Shown: in pieces, positions 6,036 to 10,252 of the stretch
Numbering within the stretch: the first letter of the stretch is position 1
How the letters are laid out: each line of letters begins with the position of its first letter
From: Mycobacterium sp.
GTDB taxonomy: Bacteria; Actinomycetota; Actinomycetes; Mycobacteriales; Mycobacteriaceae
Assembly: GCA_025965815.1 (NCBI GenBank)
Contig: JAOPWF010000203.1
Location: 1 to 10,252, forward strand
Direction: 5' to 3'
DNA: 10,252 nucleotides
Position numbers and translations under genes: made by a program
The notes under the pieces: generated by a model
Told to the model about the DNA's origin: nothing
Databases searched by the model: none
The model's input: only the letters and a program-made list of their open reading frames with translations

Positions 6036-6063
6036 TATGCGTCGCGGCCCCGGACTCGGATGG
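6036..6063 (-). promoter_or_regulatory. Possible SigK-type promoter for the fasciclin remnant
   Basis: On the minus strand CCATCC (6063-6058) matches the -35 element known for the M. tuberculosis SigK regulon, which includes mpt70 and mpt83. Sixteen bases downstream is CGCATA (6041-6036), a poor match to the expected CCGAAT/CGAAAT-like -10. It lies about 60 bases upstream of the remnant's ATG. The -35 match is exact and the -10 weak, so the call rests partly on the identity of the gene. Confidence 0.3.
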
Positions 6064-6080
6064 CGTACGTCACATCCACG

Positions 6081-6086
6081 TAAGAT
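6081..6086 (+). promoter_or_regulatory. Candidate -10 box for the dxr operon
   Basis: TAAGAT fits the mycobacterial SigA -10 pattern TANNNT and would start transcription about 40 bases before the dxr GTG. No convincing -35 (TTGACA-like) box is seen 16-19 bases upstream, which is common in mycobacteria. A rival reading is a leaderless start at GTG 6133 using CACAAT (6121-6126). Confidence 0.35.
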
Positions 6087-6132
6087 TCGCGCCGCGGCGA
6101 TGACCGCCCGGTAGAGGCGTCACAATGGGTCG

Positions 6133-7308
6133 GTGAGTAGTGACGAGCCCGGCCGCCGCCTGCGGGTCCTCATCCTGGGCAGCACCGGTTCCATCGGGAC
6201 CCAGGCGCTGGAGGTGATCGCCGCCAACCCCGACCGTTTCGAAGTCGTCGGCCTGGCGGCGGGCGGCGGCAGCCCCGAACTACTGCGCAGGCAGCGCACC
6301 GAAACCGGGGTCACCAACATCGCCGTGGCGGACCCGGCCGCGGCCGAACAGGTCGGCGAGGTCACCTACAGCGGGCCCGACGCCGCCACCCGGCTGGTCG
6401 AGAACACCGAAGCCGACGTCGTGCTCAACGCTCTGGTCGGGGCGTTGGGCCTGCACCCGACGCTGGCCGCCCTGGACAGCGGCGCCCGGCTGGCGCTGGC
6501 CAACAAGGAATCACTGGTCGCCGGCGGTCCGCTGGTCCTGCGCGCCGCCGCACCCGGGCAGATCATCCCGGTGGACTCCGAACACTCCGCGCTGGCGCAG
6601 TGCCTGCGCGGGGGCGCCCCCGACGAGGTCGCCACGCTGGTACTCACCGCATCGGGCGGACCGTTCCGCGGCTGGGCCGCCGCCGACCTCGAACACGTCA
6701 CCCCGGAGCAGGCCGGCGCGCATCCGACCTGGTCGATGGGCCCGATGAACACCCTCAACTCGGCGTCGTTGGTCAACAAGGGCCTGGAACTCATCGAAAC
6801 CCACCTGCTGTTCGGCATCCCGTATCAGCGCATCGAGGTCGTGGTCCACCCGCAGTCCATTGTTCATTCGATGGTCAGCTTCACCGACGGATCGACCATC
6901 GCGCAGGCCAGCCCGCCGGACATGAAGTTGCCGATCGCCCTTGCCCTCGGCTGGCCGGCCCGGGTACCCGGCGCCGCCTCCGCGTGTGACTTCAGCACCG
7001 CTTCGACCTGGGAATTCGAGCCGCTGGACGCGGCTGTGTTCCCCGCCGTGGAGCTCGCCCGCCACGCCGGCCAGACCGGCGGCTGCATGACCGCGGTGTA
7101 CAACGCGGCCAACGAGGAGGCGGCCGCGGCGTTCCTGGCCTGCCGCATCTCGTTCCCGGCGATTGTGCGCACTGTCGCCGATGTGCTGCACGCCGCAGAC
7201 CAGTGGGCCGCCGAACCAGCTACCGTGGATGACGTACTTGACGCGCAGCGCTGGGCCCGCGAGCGGGCCGGCCGCGCGGTCACACAGGAGGTTGTACACA
7301 CCAAATGA
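6133..7308 (+). CDS. dxr: 1-deoxy-D-xylulose 5-phosphate reductoisomerase
   Basis: It converts 1-deoxy-D-xylulose 5-phosphate to 2-C-methyl-D-erythritol 4-phosphate with NADPH and a divalent metal, the committed step of the MEP isoprenoid pathway and the target of fosmidomycin. The 391 residues show the NADPH-binding GSTGSIG (16-22), [12 protein letters not shown] (121-132), metal ligands D148 and E150 in VDSEH and E219 in NKGLELIE, the active-site loop [21 protein letters not shown] (197-217, with W200), and the C-terminal [18 protein letters not shown] motif. It is somewhat shorter than the 413-residue M. tuberculosis enzyme, which has a longer tail. GTG 6133 is the only sensible start; no Shine-Dalgarno sequence is evident. 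A tiny ATG-GGT-CGG-TGA frame (6125-6136) overlaps it. The last four bases overlap the rip1 start, so the two are translationally coupled. Confidence 0.97.
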   Translation: MSSDEPGRRLRVLILGSTGSIGTQALEVIAANPDRFEVVGLAAGGGSPELLRRQRTETGVTNIAVADPAAAEQVGEVTYSGPDAATRLVENTEADVVLNALVGALGLHPTLAALDSGARLALANKESLVAGGPLVLRAAAPGQIIPVDSEHSALAQCLRGGAPDEVATLVLTASGGPFRGWAAADLEHVTPEQAGAHPTWSMGPMNTLNSASLVNKGLELIETHLLFGIPYQRIEVVVHPQSIVHSMVSFTDGSTIAQASPPDMKLPIALALGWPARVPGAASACDFSTASTWEFEPLDAAVFPAVELARHAGQTGGCMTAVYNAANEEAAAAFLACRISFPAIVRTVADVLHAADQWAAEPATVDDVLDAQRWARERAGRAVTQEVVHTK

Positions 7309-8522
7309 TGTTCGTTATCGGCATCGTGCTGTTCGCACTCGCCATCCTGCTTTCGGTGGCGCTGCACGAATGCGGGCATATGTGGGTCGCGCGCGCCACC
7401 GGAATGAAGGTGCGGCGCTACTTCGTCGGCTTCGGTCCCACGTTGTGGTCGATTCGTCGGCCGAACAACGAGAGCGGGATCGAATACGGCGTCAAGGCCG
7501 TCCCGCTCGGCGGCTTCTGCGATATCGCCGGCATGACGTCGGTGGAGGAGCTGAAGCCCGACGAGCGCGAGCGCGCCATGTACAAGCAGAAGACGTGGAA
7601 GCGCGCCGCGGTGCTGTTCGCCGGTCCCGGGATGAACTTCATCATCGGCCTGGTGCTGATCTATGGCATCGCCGTTGTCTGGGGACTGCCCAACCTGCAT
7701 CCGCCGACCACCGCGGTGGTCGGCGAAACCGCTTGCGTCGCACCGGAGGTCACCAAGGGGCAGTTGGGGCAGTGCACCGGCCCCGGTCCGGCGGCCATCG
7801 CCGGCATAAAGCCCGGCGACGTGGTGGTGAAGGTCGGCAACACCGATGTGCACAACTTCGACGAGATGGTCACCGCGGTCCGCAAGCTGACCGGACCCAC
7901 ACCGTTCGTGGTGCAGCGGGACGGGACTGACTTCACCATGGTCGTCGACGTCAGCCGAACGCAGCGCTGGGCCACGAAGAACGATGCGGCCCCGTCGAAC
8001 GTCGGTGCCGTCGGCGTCAGCGCCGCCCAGTTCGGACCCACGCACTACAACGTGCTGACGGCCGTGCCGGGGACCATCGTGTTCACCGGGGACCTCGCCG
8101 CCGAGCTGGGCAAGTCGCTGGCCGCCATCCCCACCAAGATCGGCGCGCTGGTACACGCCATCGGGGGCGGTGAACGCGACCCCAACACCCCGATCAGCGT
8201 GGTCGGTGCCAGCATCATCGGCGGTGACACCGTCGACCACGGGCTGTGGGTGGCGTTCTGGTTCTTCCTCGCGCAGCTGAATTTCGTGCTGGGCGCCATC
8301 AACCTGATTCCGCTGCTGCCGTTCGACGGTGGGCATATCGCGATCGCGGTATTCGAGAAGATCCGCAATATGATTCGGAAGGCGCGCCGTCTGGACGCAG
8401 CGGGTCCGGTGAACTATCTCAAGCTGATGCCCGCTACCTACGTAATCTTGGTAGTGGTGGTCGGCTACATGCTGCTGACCGTCACCGCAGACCTGGTCAA
8501 CCCGATCAGGCTTTTCCAGTAA
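7305..8522 (+). CDS. rip1: Site-2 intramembrane zinc metalloprotease Rip1 (RseP family)
   Basis: It cleaves membrane-spanning anti-sigma factors within the membrane after a first cut outside. In M. tuberculosis its substrates include the anti-sigma factors RskA, RslA and RsmA. The 405-residue protein has the zinc-binding HECGH (H21, E22, H25) at the end of the first membrane segment, a second segment around 102-126 with the conserved FAGPGMN (105-111), a PDZ domain around 130-215 ([19 protein letters not shown]), a third segment near 313-335 followed by [12 protein letters not shown] with zinc ligand D341, and a final segment near 377-396. C145 and C157 lie in the extracytoplasmic part and could form a disulfide. 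The end [10 protein letters not shown] is identical to Rv2869c as I recall it. AGGAGG lies at 7286-7291. ATG 7305 overlaps the dxr stop; the adjacent ATG 7308 is an alternative. Confidence 0.96.
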   Translation: MMFVIGIVLFALAILLSVALHECGHMWVARATGMKVRRYFVGFGPTLWSIRRPNNESGIEYGVKAVPLGGFCDIAGMTSVEELKPDERERAMYKQKTWKRAAVLFAGPGMNFIIGLVLIYGIAVVWGLPNLHPPTTAVVGETACVAPEVTKGQLGQCTGPGPAAIAGIKPGDVVVKVGNTDVHNFDEMVTAVRKLTGPTPFVVQRDGTDFTMVVDVSRTQRWATKNDAAPSNVGAVGVSAAQFGPTHYNVLTAVPGTIVFTGDLAAELGKSLAAIPTKIGALVHAIGGGERDPNTPISVVGASIIGGDTVDHGLWVAFWFFLAQLNFVLGAINLIPLLPFDGGHIAIAVFEKIRNMIRKARRLDAAGPVNYLKLMPATYVILVVVVGYMLLTVTADLVNPIRLFQ

Positions 8523-8545
8523 ACTTCTGGCAGGAAAGAGGCACT

Positions 8546-9712
8546 GTGACTACAGGCCTGGGTATGCCCGCGGCTCCCGCGCCCACGCTGTCACCGCGAC
8601 GCAGGACTCGCCAGCTGATGGTTCGCGACGTGGGGGTCGGCAGCGACTTCCCGATCGCGGTGCAGTCGATGTGCACCACCAAGACCCACGACATCAACTC
8701 GACGCTGCAACAGATCGCGGAGCTGACGACGGCGGGTTGCGACATCGTCCGGGTGGCGTGCCCGCGTCAGGAGGACGCCGACGCACTCGCCGTGATCGCC
8801 AAGAAGAGCAAAATCCCGGTGATTGCCGACATCCACTTCCAACCCAAGTACATCTTCGCCGCGATCGATGCCGGCTGCGCCGCCGTGCGGGTCAACCCCG
8901 GCAACATCAAGGAGTTCGACGGCCGGGTCAAGGAGGTCGCCAAGGCCGCCGGTGACGCCGGCATCCCGATCCGCATCGGCGTCAACGCCGGATCGCTGGA
9001 CAAGCGGATCATGCAGAAGTACGGCAAGGCCACGCCCGAGGCGCTGGTCGAGTCCGCGCTGTGGGAGGCCGGGCTGTTCGAAGAGCACGGCTTCGGCGAC
9101 ATCAAGATCAGCGTCAAGCACAACGACCCAGTCGTGATGGTGGCCGCGTACGAACTGCTGGCGGCCCAGTGCGACTACCCACTGCATCTCGGCGTCACCG
9201 AGGCCGGTCCGGCGTTTCAGGGCACCATCAAGTCCGCCGTCGCGTTCGGCGCGCTGCTGTCCAAGGGGATCGGCGACACCATACGGGTGTCGCTGTCGGC
9301 ACCGCCCGTCGAAGAGGTCAAGGTCGGCAACCAGATCCTGGAGTCGCTCAACCTGCGCCCGCGCGGACTGGAGATCGTGTCCTGCCCGTCCTGCGGTCGC
9401 GCGCAGGTCGACGTCTACACCCTGGCCAACGAGGTGACCGCCGGCCTGGACGGGCTGGACTTCCCGCTGCGGGTGGCCGTAATGGGTTGTGTCGTCAACG
9501 GTCCCGGTGAGGCACGGGAGGCCGATCTCGGGGTGGCGTCGGGCAACGGCAAGGGTCAGATCTTCGTCCGCGGAGAGGTGATCAAGACCGTTCCCGAGTC
9601 GCAGATCGTGGAGACGCTCATCGAGGAAGCGATGAAGATCGCCAGCGAGCAAGGCATGGCCGACGGCGCCGAAGCAAGTGCGAGCGGTTCGCCTATTGTC
9701 ACCGTAAGCTGA
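8546..9712 (+). CDS. ispG: 4-hydroxy-3-methylbut-2-en-1-yl diphosphate synthase (IspG/GcpE)
   Basis: This iron-sulfur enzyme reductively opens methylerythritol 2,4-cyclodiphosphate to HMBPP, the penultimate MEP-pathway step. Residues 20-270 form the TIM-barrel part: [10 protein letters not shown] (40-49), [17 protein letters not shown] (65-81), [10 protein letters not shown] (115-124), [10 protein letters not shown] (145-154) and SVKHND (189-194). The C-terminal [4Fe-4S] domain carries the expected ligands C280 and C283 ([11 protein letters not shown]), C315 ([10 protein letters not shown]) and E322. At 388 residues it has the standard mycobacterial length. GTG 8546 is chosen because TTGLGMPxxPAPTLxPRR matches known mycobacterial N-termini and GGAAAGAGG (8533-8541) lies just upstream; the open frame continues further upstream without homology. 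It starts 23 bases after rip1 and belongs to the dxr-rip1-ispG operon. Confidence 0.97.
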   Translation: MTTGLGMPAAPAPTLSPRRRTRQLMVRDVGVGSDFPIAVQSMCTTKTHDINSTLQQIAELTTAGCDIVRVACPRQEDADALAVIAKKSKIPVIADIHFQPKYIFAAIDAGCAAVRVNPGNIKEFDGRVKEVAKAAGDAGIPIRIGVNAGSLDKRIMQKYGKATPEALVESALWEAGLFEEHGFGDIKISVKHNDPVVMVAAYELLAAQCDYPLHLGVTEAGPAFQGTIKSAVAFGALLSKGIGDTIRVSLSAPPVEEVKVGNQILESLNLRPRGLEIVSCPSCGRAQVDVYTLANEVTAGLDGLDFPLRVAVMGCVVNGPGEAREADLGVASGNGKGQIFVRGEVIKTVPESQIVETLIEEAMKIASEQGMADGAEASASGSPIVTVS

Positions 9713-9749
9713 GGGTCACGCCCGTCCGACAGCCGCAGAAAGAGTGTCC

Positions 9750-10252
9750 ATGTCGGCTCCGCCTCTCTTTCGCCTTGTCGAAGAGCGACGTGTGTCCGTC
9801 GTTCGGGACGCGGTGCCGGTGAAGCGGGTGCTCGACGGCGACCCGGTGGCGTCCTGCATGGTGGCGGCCCGCGTCGCCGATCACGGCGTGGATCCCAGTG
9901 CGATCGGTGGAGAGCTGTGGACGCGGCGCCGCCCGGAAGAGTCGCTGTGTTACGCCGGAGCCAATCTGATCCCGCTGTGCGGGCAGCTCACCGATCTGCA
10001 CGCCTTCGCCGACAAGGCGATGAGTACGGCGCGGCGGTGCTCGTCGCTCGTCGGCCGCGCTGAGTTGGTGCTGCCCATGTGGCGGCGCCTCGAACACGCC
10101 TGGGGTCCCGCCCGCGACGTGCGGGAGCGGCAGCCGCTGATGGCTCTGCGCTCGGCGCCGTCGTGCGCCATCGACCCGGCGGTGCGTCGCGTGCGGGTCG
10201 ACGAACTCGACGCCTATCTGGTCGCCGCCATCGACATGTTCATCGGCGAGGT
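9750..10252 (+). CDS. GNAT-family acetyltransferase with DUF4081 N-terminal domain, 3' end beyond the window
   Basis: It is the counterpart of M. tuberculosis Rv2867c, a predicted N-acetyltransferase of unknown substrate that follows ispG there as well. The visible 167 codons cover the DUF4081 domain: LFRLVEERRV (6-15), DPVASCMVAARVADHGVDP (31-49), GGELWTRR (53-60), CYAGANLIPLCG (67-78), ADKAMSTARRCSSLVGRAEL (87-106) and the linker ending LDAYLVAAIDMFIGEV. The catalytic GNAT domain with the acetyl-CoA-binding loop lies beyond the right edge. ATG 9750 has AAAGAG five bases upstream; GTG 9744 in frame is possible. It follows ispG by 37 bases and is probably co-transcribed. Confidence 0.9.
   Translation, partial: MSAPPLFRLVEERRVSVVRDAVPVKRVLDGDPVASCMVAARVADHGVDPSAIGGELWTRRRPEESLCYAGANLIPLCGQLTDLHAFADKAMSTARRCSSLVGRAELVLPMWRRLEHAWGPARDVRERQPLMALRSAPSCAIDPAVRRVRVDELDAYLVAAIDMFIGE

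Noticed and set aside
6864..8336. A 490-codon minus-strand open frame across dxr and rip1
   Set aside because: It is antisense to two well-conserved essential-type genes and has a shadow-like composition rich in H, R, G and D.
8246..8545. Upstream extension of the ispG frame by about 100 codons
   Set aside because: It overlaps the conserved 3' end of rip1 in another frame. Known IspG N-termini match GTG 8546, which has its own ribosome-binding site.
1..10252. Insertion sequences, CRISPR arrays, tRNA/rRNA genes or prophage genes as a cause of the decay
   Set aside because: No transposase or integrase motif, spaced-repeat array or tRNA-like segment was seen by reading both strands. Very short or divergent elements could escape manual reading.

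Overview
The window is high-GC DNA from a mycobacterium (Mycobacteriaceae). The clearest evidence is the right half, which carries dxr, rip1, ispG and an Rv2867c-type acetyltransferase gene in the order and orientation known from Mycobacterium tuberculosis, with near-identical protein motifs. The left half is accessory. It holds a photolyase gene, which M. tuberculosis lacks, a ureide/amide utilisation cluster, a small regulator operon and three decayed genes. The left half therefore looks more like an environmental mycobacterium than a tubercle bacillus. No species is named.

Layout. 1-978 (minus): DNA photolyase, cut by the left edge. 1035-3641 (plus): a nitrilase-superfamily amidohydrolase, the wreck of an amino-acid/ureide permease, and a cofactor-independent allantoinase (PuuE type). 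3714-4276 (minus): a pseudogene of an ECF sigma factor with a SnoaL-like C-terminal domain. 4355-5711 (plus): a ribbon-helix-helix protein whose start codon lies inside a three-copy TGACACCA operator, followed by a DUF4097 beta-repeat protein. 5737-5780: a strong hairpin between convergent genes. 5813-5974 (minus): a 53-codon remnant of an MPT70/MPT83-type fasciclin lipoprotein. 6133-10252 (plus): dxr, rip1, ispG and the acetyltransferase, which runs off the right edge.

How the genes work together. Dxr and IspG are the second and a late step of the MEP isoprenoid pathway. Rip1, between them, is the site-2 protease that cleaves anti-sigma factors, including the one that restrains SigK, the activator of the mpt70/mpt83 fasciclin genes in M. 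tuberculosis. The fasciclin remnant diverges from dxr just as mpt83 lies beyond dxr in M. tuberculosis, so it is probably the orthologous locus in decay. The left cluster suggests uptake and hydrolysis of allantoin or a related amide, but the transporter is broken.

The strongest theme is decay by internal deletion. Permease, sigma factor and fasciclin gene all keep recognisable ends but have lost their middles, with no insertion sequence nearby. Apart from these pseudogenes, no stretch over 300 bases lacks a gene. I saw no tRNA, rRNA, CRISPR array, transposase or prophage gene. The best candidate for an undescribed system is the RHH-DUF4097 operon with its triple operator.
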